Positions 34,897-45,198 are shown, counted from the stretch's first letter. The stretch: 64,000 nucleotides of DNA from Affinundibacterium seohonense (GCF_014284305.1 NZ_JACOFW010000019.1:1-64000); one strand, 5' to 3'. The notes: a model not told the origin generated them from the sequence alone. Numbers and translations: made by a program.

Positions 34897-36342
34897 TTAA
34901 AACCCATCTTTCAAATTAACTTTATTTGCACAATGATCAGGTTCCCAAATCAATTGTAATTTCACTCTGTTCATGTCCGAATTAATCATGTTCTCCGACA
35001 AAAATGCGGCGTCAATACCAAGCAATCCGACAAAAAATAACTGCTCCTCAATATATATATATGGCAATTTCTCACGTTGCCAAAATGGGATACGCTGACT
35101 TTGAAAGTGGCTTTTCAAATCCCGAGATGGACGATTTTTCGCTAATCTTAAACGCGCCCCCTGCTGACGCTGACGCACCGTCATCACTGATTGTTTGAGT
35201 AAATCCTCATCAATGCCAACCGCACTTTCTTGAAATATGAGCGTTCCCCTTAGCTCTGGAAAATATTTCATATGCTCTCCATTCCAAGTAAAACTGATTT
35301 CCCCATGGTGCAGACTCACATCAGGATGCTCTTCCAAATAGATTTTATGATCATGACGACAAATCGAAAAATTGCCATGTCGAATGGCGACACGAGCGTC
35401 ATTACGTGCATTTAGAAGCTGAAACTGAATTTCCGTAATTTTCGAGGTTGATGGGAGTTGTACTCGATTGATGGTTAACCAATGTCGAAACACATTTGTA
35501 AAACGATCTTGTGTAAGTTCACGAAGAAAACCCAAATTCAACGTATTATCTTGCTCACATTCCCGTAAATCACTAATCGCAACTTCATCCAAAAGACCTT
35601 GTGCGGCACGTACATGGCTGGATGTACGTAATAACCGTTCTGAAAAACCAGGATAAAATTCTTCTATCTTTGGCATTAATAGGTGACGAACTGCATTACG
35701 TGTGAAACAAATATCAAAATTTGATTCGTCATCGACATTTGACAATTTATTTGCATTGGCATAACTTTGAATCGTATTTTTGGATTCAAATAACAATGGA
35801 CGCGCTAGTAAAATATGAGGAGAACCCAATAAATCAGGCGCAAAATTGTATTCATCCATACCAGCAAGTCCACGCAAGCCTGTACCACGAAATAACTGCA
35901 TCAGCATTGTTTCGGCTTGATCATCAAGGTGATGTCCAGTCAGCAGAAAGTTGACTTGATCGCGTTGACACATTCGGCCCAAAGCTAGATAACGTTCGCT
36001 TCTGGCGACAGCTTCAATGCCTTGTCCTTGATTCTCAAGTACAACTTGCTCGGCTCTAAACGGTATTTTCAAAGAATCACAAATGGCGCGACAATGCTCC
36101 AACCACCGAGCTGCATTAGGACTCAATCCATGGTTGACATGGTAAGCGAAAAGAGGAACTTGCTCCCGCTTGGCAAAAAGAGTGGATAAAACCAAGAGGA
36201 CAGTGGAATCAAGACCACCACTGTAGGCAATCGCGATCCCCGATTGCCTACAATTAAGAGCTTGAGATTGAATAATGCTAGAGAGTTTAGCAAAAAAACT
36301 TTGTTCTAATTCCTTGACACTATGACAGAGCAGATCGCTCAT
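34897..36342 (-). CDS. tilS: tRNA(Ile)-lysidine synthase TilS
   Basis: TilS makes lysidine at C34 of tRNA-Ile(CAU), an essential step for reading AUA. The 481-residue protein has the N-type ATP pyrophosphatase P-loop [16 protein letters not shown] near residue 40, [21 protein letters not shown], and the C-terminal TilS domain with [20 protein letters not shown] and RQKLPYIY-like segment. It overlaps accA by four bases upstream and abuts dnaQ downstream. Confidence 0.95.
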   Translation of the reverse strand: MSDLLCHSVKELEQSFFAKLSSIIQSQALNCRQSGIAIAYSGGLDSTVLLVLSTLFAKREQVPLFAYHVNHGLSPNAARWLEHCRAICDSLKIPFRAEQVVLENQGQGIEAVARSERYLALGRMCQRDQVNFLLTGHHLDDQAETMLMQLFRGTGLRGLAGMDEYNFAPDLLGSPHILLARPLLFESKNTIQSYANANKLSNVDDESNFDICFTRNAVRHLLMPKIEEFYPGFSERLLRTSSHVRAAQGLLDEVAISDLRECEQDNTLNLGFLRELTQDRFTNVFRHWLTINRVQLPSTSKITEIQFQLLNARNDARVAIRHGNFSICRHDHKIYLEEHPDVSLHHGEISFTWNGEHMKYFPELRGTLIFQESAVGIDEDLLKQSVMTVRQRQQGARLRLAKNRPSRDLKSHFQSQRIPFWQREKLPYIYIEEQLFFVGLLGIDAAFLSENMINSDMNRVKLQLIWEPDHCANKVNLKDGF

Positions 36343-37313
36343 TCAGAAACTCGGGTTTCCTTAAATTTACCGTAGCTCATCAATTTCTCATGGCGATTCG
36401 CAAGCAATTCTTTTGTTTTCATGCCTTGGAACTGACGTAATGTATCTGCCAAGGCACGCTTAACTAAAGCACACATTTGCTTTGGATCCCGATGCGCCCC
36501 GCCAAGTGGCTCATTAATAATTTTATCGATCAAACCCATGGCTTTCAAACGATTGGCGGTCAAACCCAACGCTTCCGCTGCATCCGAAGCACGTTCCGAA
36601 GTCTTCCACAAGATCGAAGCACACCCTTCAGGTGAAATGACCGAATACGTTGCGTATTGCAGCATTAGCACCGCGTCACCTACAGCGAGTGCTAATGCGC
36701 CACCAGAACCACCCTCTCCTATAATGGTTGCAATCAATGGCACTTTCAACTCAGCCATCACATAAAGGTTATGTCCAATCGCTTCAGATTGTCCGCGTTC
36801 TTCGGCGTCAATGCCAGGCCATGCACCGGTCGTATCAACAAAGGTAAAAACTGGAATATCAAATTTCTCAGCTAACTTCATCAAGCGCATCGCTTTACGG
36901 TAGCCTTCTGGTTTCGGCATACCAAAATTACGCATAGCACGTTCTTTCGTGTCGCGTCCTTTTTGATGGCCAATTACCATACACGCTTGGCCATTAAAAC
37001 GAGCTAAACCACCGACAATCGCTAAATCATCAGCAAATGCCCGATCACCATGCAACTCATGGAAATCAGTAAAAATTTGAGAGATATAGTCCAAAGTGTA
37101 TGGACGTTGCGGATGGCGCGAAATTTGTGATACCTGCCATGGCGTCAACTTCGCATAGATGTCCTTTGTCAGCATCTGACTCTTTTGTGAGAGACGATCA
37201 ATTTCCTCTGAGATATCTACCGCCGAATCATCCTGCACAAAACGTAATTCTTCAATTTTTGTTTCTAGTTCAGCAATTGATTGCTCAAATCCCAGAAATG
37301 TCGTTTTAGTCAT
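36339..37313 (-). CDS. accA: Acetyl-CoA carboxylase carboxyltransferase alpha subunit
   Basis: AccA with AccD transfers carboxyl from biotin to acetyl-CoA, the first step of fatty acid synthesis. The 324-residue protein carries family motifs [59 protein letters not shown] and [16 protein letters not shown]. Length equals the enteric protein (319). It follows alkA by 55 bp and overlaps tilS, a gene order common in betaproteobacteria. Confidence 0.97.
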   Translation of the reverse strand: MTKTTFLGFEQSIAELETKIEELRFVQDDSAVDISEEIDRLSQKSQMLTKDIYAKLTPWQVSQISRHPQRPYTLDYISQIFTDFHELHGDRAFADDLAIVGGLARFNGQACMVIGHQKGRDTKERAMRNFGMPKPEGYRKAMRLMKLAEKFDIPVFTFVDTTGAWPGIDAEERGQSEAIGHNLYVMAELKVPLIATIIGEGGSGGALALAVGDAVLMLQYATYSVISPEGCASILWKTSERASDAAEALGLTANRLKAMGLIDKIINEPLGGAHRDPKQMCALVKRALADTLRQFQGMKTKELLANRHEKLMSYGKFKETRVSE

Positions 37314-37368
37314 CGTGCCTCCTTAAAAATTCCACACGAGTTAAAGAAATAAGCTTGATCGAGTCAAG

Positions 37369-38016
37369 TTAAGCTATTTTTTCGTCCAAGCTACGCCACA
37401 TATACCATGTAGCCACAGTTCGCCAAGGCTCCCAATTGGCAGCAACTTCGCGAATATCGATACGTGAAACTGGTTCCCCAGAAAAATAATTCTTACTAAT
37501 CCCGCTAACTAGGCCAGCATCATCTAACGGCAAGATATTAGGACGCAGCAAATTAAAAATCAAAAACATCTCAGCAGTCCATCGGCTAATTCCACGAATC
37601 TGAATTAACTCAGCAATCACCGCTTCATCTGTCATATCGGCCCAATTGTCGACATGCACACTACCATCTTTAAAATGCCCAGCTAGGTCAAGGATATAGT
37701 CAGTTTTACGTTTAGACAAGCCACAAGACAACAGCCGATCCTTACCTGCGGCCAACACTTCATTCGGTGTTGGCTTCGGACAAACACCCAAAAATTTTTC
37801 CCATAAAACATTTGCAGAAACACCAGAAATTTGCTGCGCGATAATTGATCTCGTCAAAGTCGTGAATGGATCATCACGCCCAAGCAAATACAAATCACCG
37901 AACTGCGGAATTAGTTTTCGTAAAATACGATCACGCTTCATTAACTCTGACTTCGCGTTCTCCCAATATTCTGGAACGTGCAACAGTTCATTACGGACAC
38001 CACTATTTTTATTCAT
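37369..38016 (-). CDS. DNA-3-methyladenine glycosylase, AlkA/HhH-GPD type
   Basis: A 215-residue base-excision repair glycosylase. The HhH-GPD motif is at about residue 130-165: IQIRGISRWTAEMFLIFNLL followed by the catalytic aspartate in LPLDDAGL. The upstream LTRSIIAQQISGVSANVLW helix is also typical. It lacks the extra N-terminal domain of enteric AlkA (282 residues). It is the first gene of the alkA-accA-tilS-dnaQ unit, with GGAAG eight bases before its ATG. Confidence 0.88.
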   Translation of the reverse strand: MNKNSGVRNELLHVPEYWENAKSELMKRDRILRKLIPQFGDLYLLGRDDPFTTLTRSIIAQQISGVSANVLWEKFLGVCPKPTPNEVLAAGKDRLLSCGLSKRKTDYILDLAGHFKDGSVHVDNWADMTDEAVIAELIQIRGISRWTAEMFLIFNLLRPNILPLDDAGLVSGISKNYFSGEPVSRIDIREVAANWEPWRTVATWYMWRSLDEKIA

Positions 38017-38487
38017 TTATTATCTTCCGTAATACAAAAGAGAGCCATGCAACACATCATCAAAGCCTGACTTGAGCAACTTTAGTCGCTGGAACGATTA
38101 AAGAAAACCGTTAATTTTACATGATAATGATGCGGAAAGAACTAAAATCGACACGAGGAGAACCAGAGAATGGCAGCGAATTCCTATTTTTATAAGAGGC
38201 GAACGGTACTTTTCGTCGGAAAAAGAGCGATAAAACCTTAACATCCAACTCCAAGAACCATTCCCAAATGAACGACAGGTTACCTACTATTATTTTGTCA
38301 TTGTGGCGACAATTTAGTTATGAACGAAGCCAACACACTACTTTTTCACGGCGATATGCAATCAGTACAACGCGACACCAAGTTTATTTGTTAAGATTGC
38401 GCCTGATAAATTTCATCAAGAAAAATACAACTGCGGCGATCGGCCTCGATCGAAGCACCATCATTTGGAAAAACTTCACGTTAAATT
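38017..38487. other. Divergent intergenic region, no gene seen
   Basis: This 471-bp stretch separates the leftward alkA and the rightward TPR gene and must hold promoters for both. Neither strand has a recognisable gene, tRNA or terminator. In related betaproteobacteria as I remember them, cysS often sits beside alkA; no cysS remnant is recognisable here. No convincing -35/-10 pair could be assigned by eye. Confidence 0.5.
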
Positions 38488-39486
38488 ATGCGAAACTCAA
38501 TAAAAAGCGTATTTGCTGCCATTGTCCTTAGCATTGGATTATTTCCACTTGCGCACGCTGACGATGCACTAGACGCCAGCAAACTGTATAAAGCTGGGCA
38601 ATTGAATGAAGCCATCAAGAAAATTGATGCGGTACTAGCTCAACGTCCGAAAGATGCTCAAATGCGCTTTTTAAAGGGCATTATTTTGACGGAACAGAAC
38701 AAGCCAGCTGAAGCTATTACGATTTTCAGCAAGCTCACAGATGACTATCCGGAATTGCCTGAGCCTTATAACAATTTGGCAGTGTTATATGCGTCGAATG
38801 GACAATATTTGAAAGCAAGTGCGGCTTTAGAAATGGCAATTCGTACAAACCCAACTTATGGTACTGCACACGAAAATTTAGGTGATGTCTATGCAAAATT
38901 GGCTAGTCAATCCTATGACAAGGCTCTCCAACTAGACTCTGCTAATTCGACCGCCAAGCTCAAACTCAATTTAGTTAAAAACTTGATTGGCAATACTACA
39001 GGTGGTACAAATCCTAAAACCAACACCAGCAATCCAGCGCCCATTGCCAGTATTCCAAATACAGCGATGGTAGCAACACCACCAGCAAAAGTTATTGAAC
39101 CAAAGCCTGTAACACCTACAGTAACGAAATCAACAGCTGCAATCAATGAAAAAGACAATGTCTTGGATGTCGTTGAGTCTTGGGCAAAAGCATGGAGCAA
39201 TCAAAACGTTTCCAAATATTTGGCTTTCTATGCCAAAGATTTTCAAACGCCAAATGGAGAATCCAGAAATACCTGGTCTGAAGATAGGCGCTCAAGAATT
39301 GAAGGAAAAGGAAAGATTAACGTGCGTATCGATGCACCGAACATCAGCATAGATAGTAATGTTGCGACTGTTAAATTTAAGCAATTTTACACGTCTGATC
39401 GTCTGTCTTCGACCAGCCGCAAAACTTTAGTGCTGTCAAAACAAGATGGCAAATGGCTTATCAAGCAGGAGCGTTCGGGCAACTGA
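38488..39486 (+). CDS. Exported TPR protein with NTF2-like C-terminal domain
   Basis: The 332-residue product has a signal peptide (MRNSIKSVFAAIVLSIGLFP, cleavage near AHA). TPR repeats follow (about 30-160, e.g. PEPYNNLAVLYASNGQYLKA and YGTAHENLGDVYAKLA), then a Thr/Pro-rich linker and a C-terminal NTF2/SnoaL-like domain from about residue 228 (WAKAWSNQNVSKYLAFYAKD). That domain is nearly duplicated at the end of the next gene. The stop overlaps the next start (TGATG). A periplasmic role with the adjacent L,D-transpeptidase is inferred. No good ribosome binding site is seen before the ATG. Confidence 0.85.
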   Translation: MRNSIKSVFAAIVLSIGLFPLAHADDALDASKLYKAGQLNEAIKKIDAVLAQRPKDAQMRFLKGIILTEQNKPAEAITIFSKLTDDYPELPEPYNNLAVLYASNGQYLKASAALEMAIRTNPTYGTAHENLGDVYAKLASQSYDKALQLDSANSTAKLKLNLVKNLIGNTTGGTNPKTNTSNPAPIASIPNTAMVATPPAKVIEPKPVTPTVTKSTAAINEKDNVLDVVESWAKAWSNQNVSKYLAFYAKDFQTPNGESRNTWSEDRRSRIEGKGKINVRIDAPNISIDSNVATVKFKQFYTSDRLSSTSRKTLVLSKQDGKWLIKQERSGN

Positions 39487-41246
39487 TGTATTTATTATCT
39501 CGTAGTAATGCTCCAGCACTACGGCCTGCTGGAGCCCTTTTCTCATCAATCTCATTTGCCGCATTTTTATTTGTTGGACAAGGCAATCTCGCTTCCGCAA
39601 ATAATAATCCTCCACAAAAAATTCAGGTACAAACAGACAAATCAGGCCCAAATCCTGATCTACTCTTGATCGAAGCCTATAAGTACTTAGCGAACAATGA
39701 GTTGGGAAAAGCACAAACTAAAGTTGATGAGCTCTTACTCGCCTACCCTAATTTTCACTTGGCGCATTTAATTCGCGGCGATTTGATCGCCATGCGAACC
39801 CGTCCTGTGACACGCTTCGGTGCCGCTACAAATGCACCGACTGACAAACTAAAAGATTTAAATGAAGAGGCCGTTGCGCGACTTCGGGCAATTACGGAAA
39901 AACCAAATAAAGACCTCGTGCCTAGCGTCTTATTGCAAATGAGTGACGAACAACGTTACTCTCTTGTGATGGATGCCAAGCGTGCGAGGATTTATTTGTA
40001 TGAAAATAAAGGCGGCATTCCCACCTTATTGAGCGATTATTATGTCAGCCAGGGAAAACTGGGCATGGACAAGTTCAAGGAAGGCGACCAACGCACACCT
40101 CTCGGTGTGTATTACATCACCAACCGCCTTCCTGGAGCAAAATTACCGGACTTCTATGGACCTGGAGCTCTGCCATTAAACTATCCGAACGAGTGGGACA
40201 AGCTAAAGGGGCGCGGCGGGTCCGGCATTTGGTTACACGGAGTTCCATCTACCAATTACAGTCGTGCACCACTTGCGTCGGATGGCTGCATAGTGCTTTC
40301 CAATCCAGATTTCCTGAAAATCTCTAGCACGGTTGATATCGCTAAAACGCCAGTGATCATTAGTGACAAGTTAGAATTTATCTCGCGCGCGAATTGGATG
40401 AGCGAACGACAAAGTGCTCGCAAGTTGATTGAAACATGGCAGCAAAATTTAGCGTCATCGAATCCCAACCAAACACTATCTCTATACAGCCAGAAATTCA
40501 AAAGTGCAGCCAACGACACCGCTCCAGCATGGCTTGCCAAGCAAACCCAGAGTATTGGCAAACTTGGTGGCATTTTTACTTTGCGTGACGTATCTCAGTT
40601 TAAATATCCTGGACGCGACGAGATTATTGTCAGCAATTTCGCCTTAGATATTCAAACAAACCGGGGACTTAGCACAATTAAACGACGTCAATATTGGGGC
40701 AAAGAAGCAGGACAATGGCGAATTCTTTATGAAGAGGCAAACCAAGTTGCTGGCACACGAATTGAACCAGAGCCGATGCGTGACATCGTAAAAAACACAC
40801 CGAAAGAATCAACTAAGACAGAGGCACTTGTTAAAGAATCCTCAAAAAGTGAAAGTAAAGTATCAACTGCAACGTCAACGTCGAGATCAACATCTTCAAA
40901 TACTGTTGCACAAGCTGAGATTGCGCAAGCCATCAAACGTTGGATCAATGTCTGGAGTGCAAAAAATACTAAGGCTTATCTCTCTCATTATGCGAAAGAT
41001 TTTCAGACTCCCAACGGCGAATCTCGCAAATCTTGGATGGAAGAACGTCGCTCAAGAATTGAAGGTAAAGGAAAAATTGCAATCAACATTGATTCACCAA
41101 GCATCACTGTTGATGGCAATACTGCTACAGTCAAATTCAGACAAAATTATCAATCTGGTGCTTTAGTCGCGAGTAGTAGAAAAACACTAATCATGGTCAA
41201 GCAAGATGGTAAATGGTTGATCAAACAAGAACGTACAGGTAGTTAA
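39486..41246 (+). CDS. L,D-transpeptidase (YkuD) with two NTF2-like domains
   Basis: From the ATG at 39486, which overlaps the previous stop, the product has 586 residues. It has a hydrophobic N-terminal export segment (about 12-35), a short TPR-like part, and a YkuD catalytic domain (about 150-290) with GIWLHGVPSTNYSRAP and the nucleophile in LASDGCIVLSN. Two NTF2-like domains follow: about 315-415 (divergent) and about 475-586, which repeats the C-terminus of the preceding protein. L,D-transpeptidases crosslink peptidoglycan or attach proteins to it; which applies here is unknown. Confidence 0.9.
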   Translation: MYLLSRSNAPALRPAGALFSSISFAAFLFVGQGNLASANNNPPQKIQVQTDKSGPNPDLLLIEAYKYLANNELGKAQTKVDELLLAYPNFHLAHLIRGDLIAMRTRPVTRFGAATNAPTDKLKDLNEEAVARLRAITEKPNKDLVPSVLLQMSDEQRYSLVMDAKRARIYLYENKGGIPTLLSDYYVSQGKLGMDKFKEGDQRTPLGVYYITNRLPGAKLPDFYGPGALPLNYPNEWDKLKGRGGSGIWLHGVPSTNYSRAPLASDGCIVLSNPDFLKISSTVDIAKTPVIISDKLEFISRANWMSERQSARKLIETWQQNLASSNPNQTLSLYSQKFKSAANDTAPAWLAKQTQSIGKLGGIFTLRDVSQFKYPGRDEIIVSNFALDIQTNRGLSTIKRRQYWGKEAGQWRILYEEANQVAGTRIEPEPMRDIVKNTPKESTKTEALVKESSKSESKVSTATSTSRSTSSNTVAQAEIAQAIKRWINVWSAKNTKAYLSHYAKDFQTPNGESRKSWMEERRSRIEGKGKIAINIDSPSITVDGNTATVKFRQNYQSGALVASSRKTLIMVKQDGKWLIKQERTGS

Positions 41247-41297
41247 TTTAACTGAAAACTAAACTAAGTTTTTGAATCACTTAAAGAGGAGTCAAAC

Positions 41298-41963
41298 ATG
41301 TTCATGCATATTCGCCGTCACTTTTTACAAATTGGTGCTGCCAGCTTTCTGACTTTATTTGCCACTCTCTCACCCGCCCAAGAACTACCTAAAGTCATCA
41401 TCAAAACATCGATGGGTAATATCGTATTGGAACTGTATCCTGAGAAGGCACCGAAAACAGTAGAAAATTTTTTACGCTACGTAAAAAAAGGACACTACGA
41501 CAAAACAATATTTCATCGCGTGATCGACAACTTCATGATCCAAGGCGGGGGCATGGATGCAGCGATGCGCGAAAAACCGACCGATAAACCCGTCATATCG
41601 GAAGCCAAGATCGCTTATGAACAGGAACTAAAAAATGATATCGGAACGATCGCCATGGCTCGCACAAGTGATCCTAATTCAGCGCGGGCGCAGTTCTACA
41701 TCAATGTCAACAATAATGATTTTCTCAACTATCAACCAGTGCCTGATGGCGATCCCGTCCAACTCGTGAAAAACGGAGAACCTGTATCAATGTCGCGTTC
41801 ACGCGCTTTGGTTGCTGCCGCTGGATACACCCCTTTCGGCAAGGTCATTGAAGGTTGGGAAGTTGTCGAGAAAATTAAAGCTGCACCAACCACAGAGCTC
41901 AGCGTCCATAAAAATGTTCCCGTAACAATGATCAAGATTATTTCGGTTAAATTAATCAAATAA
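41298..41963 (+). CDS. Exported cyclophilin-type peptidyl-prolyl isomerase
   Basis: A 221-residue cyclophilin with a signal peptide (RRHFLQIGAASFLTLFATLS, cleavage near SPAQA-like site) and the cyclophilin core: VIIKTSMGNIVLELYPEKAP, FHRVIDNFMIQGGGMD, MARTSDPNSARAQFYINV. It should fold periplasmic proteins, like PpiA. GAGGAG lies seven bases before the ATG at 41298. A cytoplasmic paralogue follows 89 bp downstream. Confidence 0.93.
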   Translation: MFMHIRRHFLQIGAASFLTLFATLSPAQELPKVIIKTSMGNIVLELYPEKAPKTVENFLRYVKKGHYDKTIFHRVIDNFMIQGGGMDAAMREKPTDKPVISEAKIAYEQELKNDIGTIAMARTSDPNSARAQFYINVNNNDFLNYQPVPDGDPVQLVKNGEPVSMSRSRALVAAAGYTPFGKVIEGWEVVEKIKAAPTTELSVHKNVPVTMIKIISVKLIK

Positions 41964-42052
41964 CTCCAATGTTAAATTTCGACATTTCGCTCTTCTAAAA
42001 TTAACAGCCGAATCAATTACAATACGAATTACTTCTAAAAAAAGGGGACATT

Positions 42053-42541
42053 ATGGCAGTGCTACTTACCACGAATTTAGGTGCAATTAAAATTGAACTC
42101 AATCCGGAGAAAGCACCAAAGACGGTCAAAAATTTCTTAGCTTATGTTGAGTCCGGTCATTATGTAGGAACAATTTTCCACCGCGTGATCCCTGGTTTTA
42201 TGGTGCAAGGTGGAGGATTTGAAGTCGGTATGAAGCAAAAACCAACGAATGGTCACGTCGAAAATGAAGCGAACAACGGCTTAAAGAACGTGCGTTACGC
42301 GTTGGCGATGGCACGCACCAGCGATCCTCACTCTGCGTCTGCGCAATTCTTCATCAATACTAGCAAGAACGACTTCTTAGATTACCCCGGCCAAGATGGA
42401 TGGGGCTATTGCGTGTTTGGTGAAGTGGTTGAGGGCAAAGACGTTGTCGACAAAATTTCAGCATCAAAAACAACACGATCTGCTTTGTTTGCTGACGTTC
42501 CAGTCGAGAATATTCTAATTGAAAAGGCGGAAATTGTTTAA
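42053..42541 (+). CDS. ppiB: Cytoplasmic cyclophilin-type peptidyl-prolyl isomerase B
   Basis: The 162-residue protein has no signal peptide and matches PpiB in length (164). It shows MAVLLTTNLGAIKIELNPEK, FHRVIPGFMVQGGGFEVG, MARTSDPHSASAQFFIN and WGYCVFGEVVEGKDVVDKI. It begins with ATG after AAGGGG. It lies between its exported paralogue and lpxH on the plus strand. Confidence 0.95.
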   Translation: MAVLLTTNLGAIKIELNPEKAPKTVKNFLAYVESGHYVGTIFHRVIPGFMVQGGGFEVGMKQKPTNGHVENEANNGLKNVRYALAMARTSDPHSASAQFFINTSKNDFLDYPGQDGWGYCVFGEVVEGKDVVDKISASKTTRSALFADVPVENILIEKAEIV

Positions 42542-42602
42542 ACTAAATTCAGTTCACTTTATTACGCGGTTAACTTAAACAATTACAATAGACGACTCTT
42601 TA

Positions 42603-43376
42603 ATGTCCGAATCCAGTCCCATCTCAACAAATATCGCGCAAAAGAAGTTTCACGCTCTATTCGTTTCAGACATACATTTATCAGACTCTCTGCCACAAAC
42701 CACCAGTGTATTCCTTGGATTCCTAAGTGAGATCGCAGTCAACGCCGAGCGCTTATACCTGCTCGGCGATTTGTTCGAGTATTGGGCTGGAGACGATGAT
42801 TGTAGCGATCGTTACAACCGTCAAATCATCAATGCGTTACGTGAGCTCAGCGATAGCGGCGTTAAGATTTTTTGGCTTGCTGGGAACAGGGACTTTTTAG
42901 TCGGGCATATGTTTGCACAGCAATCAGGCGTTCAGCTATTAGAAGACCCAACCCAAGTTCACATCGACCAACACCACTTCATCATTTCCCATGGCGATGC
43001 GCTTTGTACCGATGACCTCGATTACATAAAATTTCGTGGAATGGTACGTCAAGCTGGATGGCAATCTGCATTCCTCGCCAAACCTTTAGCAGAACGCAAG
43101 GCGATCATACTTAGCATGCGTCAGGCCAGCAACGCAGAACAGCAAAACAAAAGTATGCAAATCATGGATGTTAATCAAGATGATGTGAAAACACTCTTAC
43201 AAGAATTTCCCGGTGCCACACTGATTCACGGACATACCCACCGGAATGCGATACATCAAGAGAACTATGGCTTACGTTACGTATTACCCGACTGGGATTA
43301 CGATCATGGCGCGAACAGGCGTGGCGGCTTCTTAGGCTTGGATTCTACTGGCAACTTAGAATTCACTTACCTCTGA
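42603..43376 (+). CDS. lpxH: UDP-2,3-diacylglucosamine diphosphatase LpxH
   Basis: LpxH cleaves UDP-2,3-diacylglucosamine to lipid X in lipid A synthesis at the inner membrane face. The 257-residue calcineurin-like phosphoesterase has the metal-ligand motifs HALFVSDIHLSDS, YLLGDLFEYWAGDD, WLAGNRDFLVG, HFIISHGDALCTDD and LIHGHTHRN. Length is close to the enteric protein (240). It converges with cysE with a gap of 38 bp, in which no terminator was found. Confidence 0.95.
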   Translation: MSESSPISTNIAQKKFHALFVSDIHLSDSLPQTTSVFLGFLSEIAVNAERLYLLGDLFEYWAGDDDCSDRYNRQIINALRELSDSGVKIFWLAGNRDFLVGHMFAQQSGVQLLEDPTQVHIDQHHFIISHGDALCTDDLDYIKFRGMVRQAGWQSAFLAKPLAERKAIILSMRQASNAEQQNKSMQIMDVNQDDVKTLLQEFPGATLIHGHTHRNAIHQENYGLRYVLPDWDYDHGANRRGGFLGLDSTGNLEFTYL

Positions 43377-43414
43377 GTTACCAGACGCTCAGTACAAGTA
43401 AAGCCTCGTCTTAC

Positions 43415-44161
43415 TCAATCAACCAATTGCGAAATTTCCTTAGCATCAATGCGCTTTTCATTCAAAGATTTCTCGCATACGATACCTGCGACTTGAACTG
43501 CAGCACGCAATTTTTCAATTTGTTCTTGTTGTGAACAGACATGCTCAGTCAACTGACGGAAGGCTTTTGAAATCGGATCATCACCGCTAGTGCTAAGCCC
43601 ATATGCACTAAAGCTCAATGGGGTATTGGCCGCATCTTTATCTTTGCTCGATTGGACAATATGCGCAGGATTCCCTACCGCAGTTGCGCCTGCAGGAACT
43701 GGTTTGATAACGACAGAATTCGATCCTATTTTTGCACCGGCACCAACCGTAAAGCCCCCCAAAACCTTTGCACCAGCACCAACAATCACGCCCTGCTCCA
43801 ATGTTGGATGACGCTTAGCACCTTTTGTGAGCGACGTTCCCCCTAGCGTTACGCCTTGATAGATGGTGCAATCATCTCCAACGATCGCTGTCTCGCCAAT
43901 CACCACACCAAATCCATGATCAATAAAAACGCGTTTTCCAATCGTCGCACCTGGATGAATCTCGATACCAGTAAAAATACGTGCAAGATGCGCGATAAAG
44001 CGTCCCAACCACTTCATGCCATGAGTCCAGCACCATTGCGCCCAAGTGTGCATCACAATTGCTTGTAGTCCCGGATAGCAGGTAATGACCTCCCAAGTAT
44101 TGCGAGCGGCGGGGTCACGTTGAATGATGCTAGCGATATCTTCGCGTAATTGCTTAAACAT
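43415..44161 (-). CDS. cysE: Serine O-acetyltransferase CysE
   Basis: CysE makes O-acetylserine for cysteine synthesis. From ATG at 44161 it has 248 residues beginning [20 protein letters not shown]. The left-handed beta-helix hexapeptide repeats are clear ([40 protein letters not shown]). A frame extension upstream to 44218 does not resemble the family. It follows rlmB, with a nested hairpin between them. Confidence 0.95.
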   Translation of the reverse strand: MFKQLREDIASIIQRDPAARNTWEVITCYPGLQAIVMHTWAQWCWTHGMKWLGRFIAHLARIFTGIEIHPGATIGKRVFIDHGFGVVIGETAIVGDDCTIYQGVTLGGTSLTKGAKRHPTLEQGVIVGAGAKVLGGFTVGAGAKIGSNSVVIKPVPAGATAVGNPAHIVQSSKDKDAANTPLSFSAYGLSTSGDDPISKAFRQLTEHVCSQQEQIEKLRAAVQVAGIVCEKSLNEKRIDAKEISQLVD

Positions 44162-44247
44162 GATGATGAAATGAATGCATAGAAATTGTGCAGAACTGAA
44201 CTTCGGGCAAAAAGACAAAACAGGAGTGTAATGTTTTTTGAGAATTG

Positions 44248-44307
44248 TCGCTGAACGCTGTTAAATTTTTGCTTCTATTAAAGCAAAATATTCACGGCAT
44301 TCAGCGA
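44248..44307 (-). terminator. Nested inverted repeat, probable terminator of rlmB
   Basis: An inner perfect 8-bp stem TTTTGCTT/AAGCAAAA (44267-44274 and 44281-44288, 6-base loop) is followed on the minus strand by AAAAATTTAA sequence. An outer 8-bp stem TCGCTGAA/TTCAGCGA (44248-44255 and 44300-44307) encloses it. It lies between the rlmB stop and the cysE start, so attenuation before cysE is as likely as termination. Confidence 0.5.
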
Positions 44308-44317
44308 AATAGTTGAC

Positions 44318-45058
44318 TTACTGAGCTGCAATGCGTTGACGACGTGCCTCATATAAACAAACGCCAGAAGCAACGGACACGTTTAAGCTTTCAACTGAAC
44401 CCATCATTGGAATTTGCACCAGCATATCGCAATTCTCACGCGTCAAACGGCGCATACCCTCACCTTCATTCCCCATTACGATCGCAATACCACCTTTAAA
44501 ATCGACATCATAAATCGTTTTTTCGACATCATCAGAAGTACCAATAATCCAAATATCGCGTTCTTTCAAATCACGAATCGTACGCGCCAAATTGGTCACT
44601 GTAATGTACGGTACTGTTTCAGCCGCGCCGCTTGCGACTTTTTCGGCAGTGGCATTTAAACCCACCGCTCGATCTTTTGGTGCAATCACCGCATGCGCAC
44701 CGACACCATCAGCTACGCGCAAACATGCACCGAGGTTATGCGGGTCGGTAATACCATCCAAAATCAGCAGCAATGGTGGGCCTTCAATCGCATCAAGCAA
44801 TTCATCGAGATTGCGAGCGAGAGATAGCTCACCAGCTTTTGCCACGACACCTTGATGGCGACGGGTTCCGACAATATTTGACAGGCGCTGATCATCGGCT
44901 TGAATAATCCGAATACCTGCGGATTTGGCAGCGTGAATGAGCTCTTGCATACGACGATCAGAACGATCATTGTCGACATAAATTTCTTCTACCGATGATG
45001 CTTCATGACGAAGACGGGAAGTGACGGCATGAAAGCCGAAAATCATTTTACTTTTCAT
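44318..45058 (-). CDS. rlmB: 23S rRNA (guanosine-2'-O-)-methyltransferase RlmB
   Basis: RlmB 2'-O-methylates G2251 of 23S rRNA. The 246-residue SPOUT protein has an N-terminal substrate-binding domain ([20 protein letters not shown]) and the SpoU motifs [40 protein letters not shown] and [19 protein letters not shown]. Length matches the enteric protein (243). It is 186 bp downstream of rnr, the usual rnr-rlmB order. Confidence 0.96.
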   Translation of the reverse strand: MKSKMIFGFHAVTSRLRHEASSVEEIYVDNDRSDRRMQELIHAAKSAGIRIIQADDQRLSNIVGTRRHQGVVAKAGELSLARNLDELLDAIEGPPLLLILDGITDPHNLGACLRVADGVGAHAVIAPKDRAVGLNATAEKVASGAAETVPYITVTNLARTIRDLKERDIWIIGTSDDVEKTIYDVDFKGGIAIVMGNEGEGMRRLTRENCDMLVQIPMMGSVESLNVSVASGVCLYEARRQRIAAQ

Positions 45059-45087
45059 TGTGTATTTCTCTAACGGGTTTAATTCTT

Positions 45088-45151
45088 GGGTTCATGAAAA
45101 TGAAAACAGCTCATATTTCTATAGCACGTCTAAGTGAATCTTCATGAACCC
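45088..45151. repeat. 11-bp perfect inverted repeat upstream of rlmB
   Basis: GGGTTCATGAA (45088-45098) and TTCATGAACCC (45141-45151) are perfect inverse complements 42 bases apart, and each arm contains the palindrome TTCATGAA. It lies 30-93 bp before the rlmB start, in the rnr-rlmB gap. It could be a pair of operator sites or a long leader hairpin. Confidence 0.45.
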
Positions 45152-45198
45152 TATATTCATTACTTGTACTATTTAATGCACTGAACTTGCATCGACTA

